Shown here one piece after another: positions 54,354-63,875 of a stretch of DNA of 64,000 nucleotides. Position numbers and translations under genes: made by a program. Below the pieces are notes generated by a model. It was not told where the DNA came from. It searched no databases and worked only from the letters and a program-made list of their open reading frames with translations. The first letter of the stretch is position 1. Every line of letters starts with the position of its first letter. The DNA comes from Prevotella melaninogenica (GTDB lineage: Bacteria; Bacteroidota; Bacteroidia; Bacteroidales; Bacteroidaceae): NCBI RefSeq assembly GCF_018127965.1, contig NZ_CP072349.1, forward strand, positions 872,001 to 936,000. Reading direction: 5' to 3'.

Positions 54354-55298
54354 ATGAATATGAAGTATAATTATAGTATAATAATTCCCCATAAAAACAT
54401 CCCAAAGCTTTTGCAGCGTTGTTTAGATTCTATTCCACAAAGAGATGATGTTCAAATAATCATAGTTGATGACAATAGTGATCCTTCTATTGTTGATTTT
54501 GAACATTTCCCAGGGCTTCAACGCAAGAATACAATAGCTGTTTTTGATAAGTCATCTAAAGGAGCTGGCCATGCAAGAAATATCGGTATAGAGCGCTCAA
54601 ACAGCAAATGGCTGATATTCGCAGATGCAGATGATTTTTTTAATTATTGTATAAGAGAATGTTTGGATAAATATAAAGATGCACCTGAGGATATTATATT
54701 TTTTTCTGCTAACTCTGTTGATAGTGAGACTTATCTGAATAATGCCCGTGGTCTTGCAATGAATGAACATTTTAATAGGTATTTGTTAGATACAGACAAT
54801 AATGATTGGCTTGTAAGATATGAGTCGGGTGTTCCATGGGCGAAGATGATAAAATCAAAATTTGTAAAATTAAATAATATTAGTTTTGATGCAACTTTGA
54901 TACATAATGATACACGCTTCTCTTATTTATCTGGTTATTATGCTAAACAAATAAAAGGGGTTCCTATAGCTTTATATTGTGTAACATATAGAGAAAGTTC
55001 TATTACATACACAGAAATGACAGAAGATAAATTCAGAGATCGGTGGACTGTCTTTTCTAAACGAGTTGCTTTTATGGAAGAACATCATTTGAAGTATCTT
55101 AAGCATGATGGTTTTTTTATAACGTGTTTGTTGGAACTTAAGAGACAGAAGGATAAAACACGTTATGATACTGCTCTTAAAATATTTGATAATAATAATG
55201 TACCTATTTCTTTGATCGAATCATTTATAACGCAGAGAAAGAGAATGGATTTTGCATATAAGATAAAACGTTTTCTTTATCGATTATTAAAATGGTAA
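54354..55298 (+). CDS. GT2-family glycosyltransferase
   Basis: 314 residues. The GT-A start YSIIIPHKNIPKLLQRCLDSI, nucleotide-binding IIIVDDNSDPS, GAGHARNIGIE and the metal motif WLIFADADDFF (DAD) are clear. No membrane segment is evident. It probably adds one sugar to the lipid-linked repeat unit. The acceptor is unknown. A second ATG lies two codons later (54360). The GT8 gene starts 4 bp after its stop. Confidence 0.88.
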   Translation: MNMKYNYSIIIPHKNIPKLLQRCLDSIPQRDDVQIIIVDDNSDPSIVDFEHFPGLQRKNTIAVFDKSSKGAGHARNIGIERSNSKWLIFADADDFFNYCIRECLDKYKDAPEDIIFFSANSVDSETYLNNARGLAMNEHFNRYLLDTDNNDWLVRYESGVPWAKMIKSKFVKLNNISFDATLIHNDTRFSYLSGYYAKQIKGVPIALYCVTYRESSITYTEMTEDKFRDRWTVFSKRVAFMEEHHLKYLKHDGFFITCLLELKRQKDKTRYDTALKIFDNNNVPISLIESFITQRKRMDFAYKIKRFLYRLLKW

Positions 55299-55302
55299 AA
55301 TT

Positions 55303-56259
55303 ATGATACATATTGTTTGCACTACAGATACGAATTACGTAATGCCTACTGGCGTTATGATAAAGTCCTTATCGGTTAATAATAGTGAGGAACAAATAAT
55401 CTTCCATATAGTAATAGATGGAAGTGTCACCTTAGAACAGAGAAAAGAACTGGAAGAAGTTATTTGCGAGAATGCTCGGCACTCTCTTTTTTTTCACTTT
55501 ATAGATGACAGTTTGTTCGATGGTTTTCCTCAGCTTGGAGCTTCTAATCCGAAGTTGTTTATAACAAAGGCAACTTATTATCGCCTATTATTTGCAGAGA
55601 TATTACCAGATGACATTGACAAAGTAATTTATCTAGATTGTGATATGATTATAATGGGCTCCCTCTCAGAGCTATGGAACATAGATGTTTCTCATTATGC
55701 TTTGGCTGCAGTAACCGATATGTCGGAAAGTAAGCATAACTTTGGGCGATTAGGTTATAATAAGGAGTTAGGATATTTTAATGCTGGGTTATTGCTGATT
55801 AATCTTGCATACTGGAGAGAAATAAATGCAAAGTCTTTATTTTTGGATTTGATAAAGAGAAGCCCCGAACGAATAAAATTTCATGACCAAGATGTTTTAA
55901 ATATTTGTTTTAAAAACAACAAAAAAATGCTACCTTTTAGATGGAATTTTCAAGATGGTTTTATTTATAAACCTGAATTAATGGAAATGGACGAAAATAG
56001 GTATCATCAGCAGTTAGAAGATGCACGTAAGAATCCAGTTATTATTCACTATACCTCCATGGCAAAACCATGGCATGTGGAGTGTCAGAACCCCTACAAA
56101 AAGGAATTTTTTAAGTATATGAAGCAAACGCGATGGAGAACTTATAGGCTAATTCGAAGATATAATTATAATGTTTGGCGGCATTTTTTCGGCAATATTT
56201 TGAGAACTTTACTTTTACGAAAGCCTTTGGATAAACAAACTTATCCATATTCAATATAA
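55303..56259 (+). CDS. GT8-family glycosyltransferase
   Basis: 318 residues of the general-stress-protein-A / LgtC type. IVCTTDTNYVMPTGVMIKSL start, VIYLDCDMIIMGSL (DxD, about 105), YFNAGLLLINLAYWR and the C-terminal IIHYTSMAKPWH. Retaining enzymes of this family often transfer galactose or glucose from UDP-sugars. Part of the same rightward operon. Confidence 0.92.
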   Translation: MIHIVCTTDTNYVMPTGVMIKSLSVNNSEEQIIFHIVIDGSVTLEQRKELEEVICENARHSLFFHFIDDSLFDGFPQLGASNPKLFITKATYYRLLFAEILPDDIDKVIYLDCDMIIMGSLSELWNIDVSHYALAAVTDMSESKHNFGRLGYNKELGYFNAGLLLINLAYWREINAKSLFLDLIKRSPERIKFHDQDVLNICFKNNKKMLPFRWNFQDGFIYKPELMEMDENRYHQQLEDARKNPVIIHYTSMAKPWHVECQNPYKKEFFKYMKQTRWRTYRLIRRYNYNVWRHFFGNILRTLLLRKPLDKQTYPYSI

Positions 56260-56312
56260 ATGATTGCAGTTCAAATTAAAATAAGCTTAAATCTTCTAAT
56301 TAATGTGATTTT

Positions 56313-57755
56313 ATGGAAAAGAATATAAGAGGAAGGGCTTTTTCTGGGATAATATGGGGAGGTATGGAAAAACTTTCTCTTCAGATTTTTGGTTTTGTAC
56401 AAGGAATTATTCTTGCACGTTTACTATCTCCTTCTGATTATGGATTGGTAGCAATGGTTGGTATCTTTGTGATGCTTTCTTATACCTTTGTTGATGCAGG
56501 ATTTGGTACAGCTCTTATTCAAAAGAAAGATAGAACAGAGAAGGATTATTCTACAGTTTTTATCATGAATCTTTCTTTATCTTTTTTTATTTCACTGATA
56601 TTATTTTTATGTGCTCCTTTAATAGCTGATTTCTATCATGAACAACTTCTAAGTAAAATAGTTCGGACATACGCCTTTATAATTTTTCTTAGTTCTTTAG
56701 TCGCTATTCAAGATGTCAGACTATCTATTTTTTTAGAATTTAAAAAAAAGAGCGTAATTAACATAGTTACAACAATAATTTCAGGCTTATTTGCTGTATT
56801 TTTGGCTTTTGAAGGCTATAGAGTATGGTCTCTAATATATCCACAGTTTGTTTTGTTGTTAATAAAGTGTATTCTTTATTGGTATTATCAGCATTGGGTT
56901 CCTAAAATTACTTTCTCTAAAAAGTCATTTCACGACTTATTTGGTTTTGGATCAAAGATTTTGGCATCATCTATTTTAGCGACATTTTTTGATAATATTT
57001 ATTCTTTAGTTATCGGAAAAGCCTTTTCTGCAAATATGTTAGGATTTTACTCTCGTGCAGACGGCTATGCTAATCTTCCAGTCAAGACTATTACAGGTGT
57101 TGTTGATAGTGTTACATATCCTATTTTAAGCCATATACAAGATGACGAGAATGTATTAGTCGCATCATTTGTGCGGATGTTGAGAATTTCTGCTTACATT
57201 ATATTTCCAATAATGATTGGCTTAGCTGTTCTTGCTAAGCCACTTGTTGTAGTATTAGTGACAGATAAATGGCTTCCATGTGTTGTATATCTTCAGATTC
57301 TTTGTTTTGCAAGAATGTGGTATCATGTTTTTATCTTAAACTTAAATTTATTGAAGGCAAAGGGCTTTTCAACACTTTTTTTCAATTTAGAGGTTGCTAA
57401 AAAAGTGATAATTATAGTTATTTTGGGTGGAACTGTACCATTTGGCATCAAGGCTATCTGTATAGGAAGTGTCTTTTCTTCATTGATTAACATGTGTATT
57501 AATTCTTTTTATACAGGGAAGCTACTACATTTTGGTATTATTAAGCAGATGAAAGAAATGTTACCATCTATTTTATACTCGCTGGTAATGGGAAGTATAA
57601 TATATTTATCAATACTTTTTTTATCAAGTATGTGGGTAAAGTTATTAGTTGGGACACTTGTCGGAATATCTTCATATATTTTAATTTCAGTAGTAACTAA
57701 GTCTCAGGACTTTAATTATCTTCTTGCGTTAGTTCGTGAGAAGATTGGAAGATAG
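56313..57755 (+). CDS. Wzx-type oligosaccharide flippase
   Basis: 480 residues, about twelve to fourteen membrane helices. The polysaccharide-transport family start FSGIIWGGMEKLSLQIFGFV, ILARLLSPSDYGLVAMVGIF and DAGFGTALIQKKDRTEKDYS is typical of the MOP/PST superfamily. It moves undecaprenyl-linked repeat units across the inner membrane. Together with the EpsG/Wzy-like protein at 62733 it marks a Wzx/Wzy-dependent pathway. Confidence 0.92.
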   Translation: MEKNIRGRAFSGIIWGGMEKLSLQIFGFVQGIILARLLSPSDYGLVAMVGIFVMLSYTFVDAGFGTALIQKKDRTEKDYSTVFIMNLSLSFFISLILFLCAPLIADFYHEQLLSKIVRTYAFIIFLSSLVAIQDVRLSIFLEFKKKSVINIVTTIISGLFAVFLAFEGYRVWSLIYPQFVLLLIKCILYWYYQHWVPKITFSKKSFHDLFGFGSKILASSILATFFDNIYSLVIGKAFSANMLGFYSRADGYANLPVKTITGVVDSVTYPILSHIQDDENVLVASFVRMLRISAYIIFPIMIGLAVLAKPLVVVLVTDKWLPCVVYLQILCFARMWYHVFILNLNLLKAKGFSTLFFNLEVAKKVIIIVILGGTVPFGIKAICIGSVFSSLINMCINSFYTGKLLHFGIIKQMKEMLPSILYSLVMGSIIYLSILFLSSMWVKLLVGTLVGISSYILISVVTKSQDFNYLLALVREKIGR

Positions 57756-57926
57756 AGTAATGATAGCGATTCTATATAGATTTATTGTAAATAGACTAAG
57801 TCATTATCGACATCTATTATATCTATTTTTCTATAATAAGAACAAATATTTGTTTTTGATGTATTTTATAGTTTTAGTATAAAACTAACTTTCTTATAAA
57901 ATTTATCGTTAAACGTTTTCGTATTT

Positions 57927-58889
57927 ATGAAACATAGAGATTTTTATCTAGATAATATTTGTGGTATCTTAATTTTATACATGATATTCATTCTTCATTG
58001 TGGGGATATTGCAAAATCTCATAGTGTGCTAAGCAAGTTTATTAGGTAAGCTGTTATTTAGTTTTATGATGCCTTGGTTTTTCTTTAAATCTGGGATGTT
58101 TGCTGATAAGGCAAAGTTTGATATAAAAGAAATTTCAAAAAAATTATAAGGCCATATATTCTTTTTACTATTTATGGTTGGGTGATAATGCTATTGTATT
58201 ATCTTTATCTTGGTATATTTTCTATGGAAAACCTTTTTATAAATCCATTTAAGCATATTATTTTATATGGTGGCATTGAATGGAATATGCCTTTATGGTT
58301 TCTTTTAGGTTTATTTCTAGTAAAGATTTTGTTTTCTTTCTTTAAAATATATAAAATAAGATGGAATTTTTTGTATGTAGCACTTTGTTGTTATCTTTTG
58401 AGTAAGGTTATTACTATACCTTATTTTATAGGTTTTACTACTATAGGACTCTTCTATTTTATTTGTGGGGATTTACTTCGTAATAAGCAATTTAATAAAT
58501 ATATATTTCTAATAGCATTTATTTTCTTTGCTATAGCTCTTTTTACAAAATTGTTTTCTTCTTTTGATATAAGATTAAATCAAGTGGGAATTTATGATAT
58601 ATATTTGGTAGATTTAGTTGTAGCTCTTTCTGGAATAATTGTCTTTAATAATTTGAGTTTTGTTTTTTTGAATCGAAATATACCTATTCTGTCGTTTGTT
58701 GGTAGAAATTCTATGATATTTTATACAATTTACTATCCAATGATGATATTAATATATAATTTGATAAATGAAAATGAACTATTAAATTCATATTTAATTT
58801 TATGTATTTTATTAGCAGGATATTTAATGATTGGTATTTTATTTAGCAAATATTATATATATCAACGTATAAAGAGTAACCATGTGTAG
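57927..58889 (+). pseudogene. Acyltransferase-3 family membrane protein with two frame breaks
   Basis: Segment one (57927-58049) reads MKHRDFYLDNICGILILYM and then stops. Segment two, in the +1 frame, reads KLLFSFMMPWFFFKSGMFAD, a strong acyltransferase-3 signature, up to the A7 run at 58137-58143. Segment three returns to the first frame with IIRPYILFTIYGWVIM and runs to 58889 with about eight membrane helices. A one-base gain (or two-base loss) near 58040 and a one-base loss in the A7 run restore one protein of about 320 residues. Such enzymes O-acetylate polysaccharides. The stretch 57756-57926 holds no credible gene. Confidence 0.78.
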
Positions 58890-59865
58890 TCTTACATATA
58901 TTATTCCTATCTACAATGTTTCTGGCTATATAGAAAAGTCGGTGGGAAGTTTATTAGAGCAGAGTTATAGCAATATAGAATATATATTTATTAATGATTG
59001 CTCTTCTGATGATAGTGAAATAAAGTTGCGTAGAATTATAGAGGAATTTCCAGAACGACGCAATAAGATTAAAGTCATTACAAACAAACAGAACCTTGGG
59101 TCTGCTACAACCCGTAATATAGGTTTAGATATGGCGCAGGGTGAGTATGTTATGTTTGCAGATAGTGATGATTGGATATCTTGCGATTATGTGGAATCTA
59201 TGGTTCATAAGATAGAGTCGGGAGGCGATGATATAGTGTATTGTGACTACTTTGAAAGCTATGATAATAACGAGAAACTTATTAATCAAAATCACGGAAT
59301 AGATAATATTGAATGTATCCGTTCAATGTTAGGGGGAGGTTTGCACGGTTCTACTTGGAATAAAATATATAGGAGGTCTTTCCTTTTAAAGTACAAACAA
59401 AGATTTGTAGCGGGGGCAGATCTTTTTGAGGACGTAAGTTGGAATATCCGTTTATTTGCATGCACAACAAAAATTTCTTATATTCCAAAAGCTTTCTACC
59501 ATTACGTACAGTATAACAGCAATTCTATTATTAAGAGTATGGCTTCATCTGAAAAAAAACGGAGCAGAGCTATGCAGCGCATCGAAAATGTAAGAGTTGC
59601 TTGTGATTATCTAATTGCATTAGGATTTGAAGAAAAGTTAGGTAAGGAGATGAGAGAATGGAAGTTGATGGCAAAGAATGATTTGATTGATGATAAGGAC
59701 GACTCTTCTTTACAGAGTTGGATTAATACATTTCCTGAAGCAGACGTTGCGATTATTAAATGCAATAAGATAACGTGGAACTATAAGTTTCTATTATTGC
59801 TTTTACATTATAAACTCTTCTGGATTTATAATCTTCAAAGAAGTATAATGCGTAAATTTAAATGA
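58882..59865 (+). CDS. GT2-family glycosyltransferase
   Basis: 327 residues. LTYIIPIYNVSGYIEKSVGSLLEQSY start, IFINDCSSDDSE, GSATTRNIGLDMAQGEY and the DSDDW metal motif (about 95). The start overlaps the end of the broken acyltransferase by 8 bp, and the stop overlaps the next gene by ATGA. This indicates tight translational coupling in the operon. Confidence 0.92.
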   Translation: MCSLTYIIPIYNVSGYIEKSVGSLLEQSYSNIEYIFINDCSSDDSEIKLRRIIEEFPERRNKIKVITNKQNLGSATTRNIGLDMAQGEYVMFADSDDWISCDYVESMVHKIESGGDDIVYCDYFESYDNNEKLINQNHGIDNIECIRSMLGGGLHGSTWNKIYRRSFLLKYKQRFVAGADLFEDVSWNIRLFACTTKISYIPKAFYHYVQYNSNSIIKSMASSEKKRSRAMQRIENVRVACDYLIALGFEEKLGKEMREWKLMAKNDLIDDKDDSSLQSWINTFPEADVAIIKCNKITWNYKFLLLLLHYKLFWIYNLQRSIMRKFK

Positions 59866-60938
59866 GAAAGATAGTTTTTTGGATGCCTCGAGCCTGTATG
59901 GAGCCAGCCGGTGGGTTTAAGATCGTTTTTGAATATGCCAATAGACTTGCCAAAGATGGTTTTCCTGTAGAAATTATATATCCAATGGTTCACTATGGGG
60001 CAAGGTATGATTGGAAACATGCAATAGTATACCGACTAATTTTTCTTTGGAGACTTATTTTTAGAATGTACAGACCAACCAAGTGGTTTCGTATTGAGGA
60101 TTCAATTCAGCAGAGATGGTTATGGAAGCTTGAGAATTATCAGTTAAAAGAATCAGCTATTTTAGTAGCTACTGCCATAGAAACAGCATATAGTTTACAG
60201 AATTATAGTAGCAAATTCTTAGAAGATAAATTCTATTTTATTCAGGGATTTGAGAACTGGAGTTTTACAGATGAACAAGTAATACAAAGTTATCATTTTC
60301 CTATAAAGAAAATAGTAATTTCAACATGGCTTAAAGATATAATAAATAGTTGTGGAGAAAAATCCGTTTTTATACCTAATGGATTTGATTTTACTTTTTT
60401 TAATGTAAAGAATCCGATAACGGAGAGGAATGAATATGAAATTATTTGTATGTATCATACCAGTGGGCTAAAGGATTTTTCAACAGCTTTTAAAGCCTTT
60501 GATATTGTAAAAGAAAAATATCCTGAGTTACACGTAACATTATTTGGTGTGTTTGATAAACCAGATTTACCTGTGTGGTATGATTATTACCAACGTCCAG
60601 AGAAAGACCTCTTTAACAATTTGTATAATAATGCAGCAATTTATGTTGGTTCAAGCCAGATTGAAGGTTGGGGATTAACAGTGGGAGAAGCAATGCAATG
60701 TGGGTGCGCTGTTGCTTGTACAGATAATAAAGGTTATTTAGAAATGGCAAAAGATGGTGAAACAGCACTTGTCTCTCCTACAAAAGATTCTCAAGCATTA
60801 GCTAAAAATATCATAAGATTGATAGAGGATGATCAGTTACGTCATACTATAGCAATGAATGGGAATAAATTTATTCATGAATTTGATATTGAGAAATCAT
60901 ATCTGAAACTAAAGAAGTTTTTGAATGGAATTAACTAA
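59862..60938 (+). CDS. GT4-type glycosyltransferase
   Basis: 358 residues with a GT-B fold. IVFWMPRACMEPAGGFKIVFEYANRL carries the N-terminal glycine-rich loop. FIPNGFDFTFF, MYHTSGLKDFSTAFKAFD and the nucleotide-binding EGWGLTVGEAMQCGCAVACTD (E-x7-E-like) lie in the C-terminal half. It may use a GDP- or UDP-sugar. The ATGA overlap with the previous gene and a 14-bp overlap with the next place it inside one operon. Confidence 0.9.
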   Translation: MRKIVFWMPRACMEPAGGFKIVFEYANRLAKDGFPVEIIYPMVHYGARYDWKHAIVYRLIFLWRLIFRMYRPTKWFRIEDSIQQRWLWKLENYQLKESAILVATAIETAYSLQNYSSKFLEDKFYFIQGFENWSFTDEQVIQSYHFPIKKIVISTWLKDIINSCGEKSVFIPNGFDFTFFNVKNPITERNEYEIICMYHTSGLKDFSTAFKAFDIVKEKYPELHVTLFGVFDKPDLPVWYDYYQRPEKDLFNNLYNNAAIYVGSSQIEGWGLTVGEAMQCGCAVACTDNKGYLEMAKDGETALVSPTKDSQALAKNIIRLIEDDQLRHTIAMNGNKFIHEFDIEKSYLKLKKFLNGIN

Positions 60939-61719
60939 TCCTATAAATATATCTGTAAGCATAATCATTGTCAATTATAGAACACCTTCTTTAATATTGG
61001 CGTGTATAGACAGTATTTATGCTCATACAAAGGGAGTTGATTTTGAAGTAATTGTTGTAGATAATCACTCAGAAGATGATTCTGTTGAACGTTTAAGCAA
61101 AGAAAATAGGATTATACTTATTGAAAGTTTACGAAATGGAGGCTTTGGATATGGAAATAATCTTGGAATGAAAGTAGCTCGTGGAAAATATTTCTTTCTA
61201 TTGAACTCCGATACTCTTTTGGTAAACAATGCTATAAAAGAATTTTATGATTATGCCGAAAGTCATGAACCTAAAACTCTTTATGGTTGTTATCTTATAG
61301 GAGATGATGGCACCTATCGTGGGTCTTTTCATTATTTCCCTGCATTAACTATTGGCGCTTTTTTCAGAAGACTTTTTCGTAAACAAAATTATACGCCAGA
61401 CTATACGGATAAGGAAGTAGAATGTATTTGTGGAGCTGATATGTTTATTCCTCGTACTACGATAGAAGAATGTGGAGGCTTTGATGAGAATATTTTTCTT
61501 TATGGAGAAGAGGGAGAATTACAGCTTCGTATGGCGAAGGCTGGTTATAAGCGTATGCTGCTTTCTTCGCCTAAAATTATTCATCTTGAGGGAAAAAGCT
61601 TAGAACAGTCAGATGAAAAAAGAAAAATAATGCTTAGGAGTCATTTCTATGTTCTAAAAAAGTATATGAATTATCCAACATATTTGTTGGCAAGGATGTA
61701 TTATTACATACGAAAATGA
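60925..61719 (+). CDS. GT2-family glycosyltransferase, rhamnosyltransferase-like (WbbL type)
   Basis: 264 residues. SVSIIIVNYRTPSLILACIDSI start, VIVVDNHSEDDS, NGGFGYGNNLGMKVARGKYF and LLNSDTLL (DxD-like), then CGADMFIPRTTIEECGGFDE and LYGEEGELQLRMAKAGY. This arrangement (NxGfgxgnN and FDExfFLYxEdxdL) is shared with dTDP-rhamnosyltransferases. rfbD at 43650 would supply that donor, though this is inference only. Confidence 0.88.
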   Translation: MELTNPINISVSIIIVNYRTPSLILACIDSIYAHTKGVDFEVIVVDNHSEDDSVERLSKENRIILIESLRNGGFGYGNNLGMKVARGKYFFLLNSDTLLVNNAIKEFYDYAESHEPKTLYGCYLIGDDGTYRGSFHYFPALTIGAFFRRLFRKQNYTPDYTDKEVECICGADMFIPRTTIEECGGFDENIFLYGEEGELQLRMAKAGYKRMLLSSPKIIHLEGKSLEQSDEKRKIMLRSHFYVLKKYMNYPTYLLARMYYYIRK

Positions 61720-62684
61720 TAAAAATTTCATTTATTATCCCATTATACAATTGTGAACAATACATTCAGAAATGTATTGAATCTATATTGTTACTACCCA
61801 TAATTGAATCTGAAAAAGAAATATTAGTGGTAGACGATGGAAGTATAGATAAAGGAGCAGAGATTACCCTTCATATATCTCAGACTCATCCAGAGGTTAG
61901 ATTGATTCAACAGACAAATAAAGGTGCCTCCACTGCTCGTAATCGTGGATTAGATGAGGCCCAAGGTAAATGGGTCTGGTTTGTAGACGCCGATGATAGG
62001 GTTATTTGGGATACAACAAATATCTTCCCATTAGAAAGTCTTTTGGAAGTGGAAGATACAGAACTTATCTGCTTTAATTATAAAAAAGAATATTCTCAAG
62101 GTTTAATAGAACATACAGATTATCATTTTCAAGAAAAGATAGATGGAGTTAAATTTTTGTATCGACATCAAAGTCTGTATCTTTGGAATAAAGTCTTTCG
62201 TCGAGATGCAATCCTTAAACATCGTTTCGTAGATGGTACTAAGAATATTGAGGATATGTATTTTGATATGAAAGCTATTGTTGACATGGAACATGTGCTT
62301 TGTATTCCTGTTTATGGGTATATTTATAATCAGCTTAATGTTAATTCTACATCGAGAAGTAGGTCTTTGGCTAATTTAAAGAAGTTGAGTGACGATACAC
62401 ATATAATACATTCTTTAATTAAGAGGGATATTGAAACTATGACTGGTGAAAAGAAAGATGTCTTTCAGTTTCTTCTTAACATAAGCTCAGTGGGATATAT
62501 TTATAGTTTAGTTACATTGTATTCGATAAAAGAAATTAGAAAGAATCTGATAAAATATCGAGCAAAGGGATTGTACCCTATAAAGAAAACAGGCGTAAAA
62601 AAATATGATCTTTTTCTTTTAATAGCTAACCGAATGTGGGGTGTTGTTGTTTGTCGGATTTTATCTCTAGTACGACATCGATAA
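61716..62684 (+). CDS. GT2-family glycosyltransferase
   Basis: 322 residues. ISFIIPLYNCEQYIQKCIESILL, ILVVDDGSIDKGAEI, GASTARNRGLDEAQGKWVWF and VDADDRV (DxD). LYLWNKVFRRDAIL (about 155) matches the acceptor-side W-N-K-x-F motif of this subfamily. The ATGA overlap with the previous gene points to co-translation. Confidence 0.92.
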   Translation: MIKISFIIPLYNCEQYIQKCIESILLLPIIESEKEILVVDDGSIDKGAEITLHISQTHPEVRLIQQTNKGASTARNRGLDEAQGKWVWFVDADDRVIWDTTNIFPLESLLEVEDTELICFNYKKEYSQGLIEHTDYHFQEKIDGVKFLYRHQSLYLWNKVFRRDAILKHRFVDGTKNIEDMYFDMKAIVDMEHVLCIPVYGYIYNQLNVNSTSRSRSLANLKKLSDDTHIIHSLIKRDIETMTGEKKDVFQFLLNISSVGYIYSLVTLYSIKEIRKNLIKYRAKGLYPIKKTGVKKYDLFLLIANRMWGVVVCRILSLVRHR

Positions 62685-62732
62685 AGATTTAATATAGAGA
62701 TATTAGATAATTATTATATAGACAATATTATA

Positions 62733-63875
62733 ATGGCTTATTATTTTGTTTTATTTCTTGTAACAGCTATCTGTGCGTGGACTCATACGAGTTATACAAA
62801 AGTATCTAAACCTTTTTTCTTCATATTCTGTTTTTGTATTGGCTTGTTCGTTGGTTTAGCTGATATGTTAGGCGGGTATGATCGATACATATACTGTGAG
62901 GTTTTCCAAGAAATGCATGAAAGTATTACAAATGGTGTCCTATTCGATCAGAATTTTCTTCAATTCTTTGGAAAAGAGCCGATATTTGGTTTGATAAATG
63001 ATGCTATTGCTCTGTTTACTCCGAATAGATACATATTTATACTTGTTTATACTCTTCTTTTATATATTATATATGCAATCAATTTCTATAAGTATACGAA
63101 GAATCCTTTTTTTGCCCTTCTTATATTTGAAGGTTTAATGTTTTTTTTCACTTTTACCTATCTAAGACAAGTATTGGCAGCTGGAATTATATGGTTTGCA
63201 GTAGATTATGTTGTTCAACGAAGATTTAAATATTATTTATTATTTGTTATAATAGCAACATTAATCCATAACTCTGCAGCATACATGCTATTTCTATATT
63301 TTATTCCAAGGCAGAAATTCAGTAAAGATAGAATTATATTATTCATGACAGTTTTACTCCTTATAGGAGTAAGTGGTGCGCCTAAATATGTCTTTGTTTT
63401 ATCGGGAGATGCTATGAATAATGCAAGAATTGCTGGATATGCAAATACTGCAGAATATGGTTTTAGAATAGAGTATGTTATAGAGTCTATATTCTTCCTC
63501 CTTATTTTTCTAAAGAATTATCATAAGATTGATAAAGATACATATTCTTTAACAATGTCCAATGTTTATTTAATGTTTTGTGGTGTTTTACTTTTCTTTT
63601 GTAGATCATCTGATGGTGGTCGTATATCCTGGTATTGTCTAATTGGGGTCATTGTTATATTAGAAAATCTTTGTAGGTCTAAATCAGCTGTACAATTAAA
63701 AGGTTTTATAACGGTGATGTGTTTTGTCCTTTTTTATCGAATACTTTCTGCATGGGGAATCTTACTTTACCCCTACAAAACATTCCTAACTCCTGGAATC
63801 AGACAAGGAGACTTCATAGAAGAGATGTATGAGTATGATCATAAATATGATAATGATAAACTTTATAATCTATGA
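62733..63875 (+). CDS. EpsG / Wzy-like polysaccharide polymerase
   Basis: 380 residues, about ten membrane helices. FVGLADMLGGYDRYIY (about 45), GKEPIFGLINDAIALF, TYLRQVLAAGIIWFAV and FVIIATLIHNSAAYM are the conserved segments of the EpsG family of predicted O-antigen/EPS polymerases. It would link repeat units on the outer face of the inner membrane after the flippase. The stop overlaps the next start by ATGA. Confidence 0.88.
   Translation: MAYYFVLFLVTAICAWTHTSYTKVSKPFFFIFCFCIGLFVGLADMLGGYDRYIYCEVFQEMHESITNGVLFDQNFLQFFGKEPIFGLINDAIALFTPNRYIFILVYTLLLYIIYAINFYKYTKNPFFALLIFEGLMFFFTFTYLRQVLAAGIIWFAVDYVVQRRFKYYLLFVIIATLIHNSAAYMLFLYFIPRQKFSKDRIILFMTVLLLIGVSGAPKYVFVLSGDAMNNARIAGYANTAEYGFRIEYVIESIFFLLIFLKNYHKIDKDTYSLTMSNVYLMFCGVLLFFCRSSDGGRISWYCLIGVIVILENLCRSKSAVQLKGFITVMCFVLFYRILSAWGILLYPYKTFLTPGIRQGDFIEEMYEYDHKYDNDKLYNL

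Noticed and set aside
57760..57882. 40-codon open frame directly after the wzx gene
   Set aside because: It is hydrophobic and very AT-rich, as expected by chance in this region. No family resemblance, and it leads nowhere in the operon.
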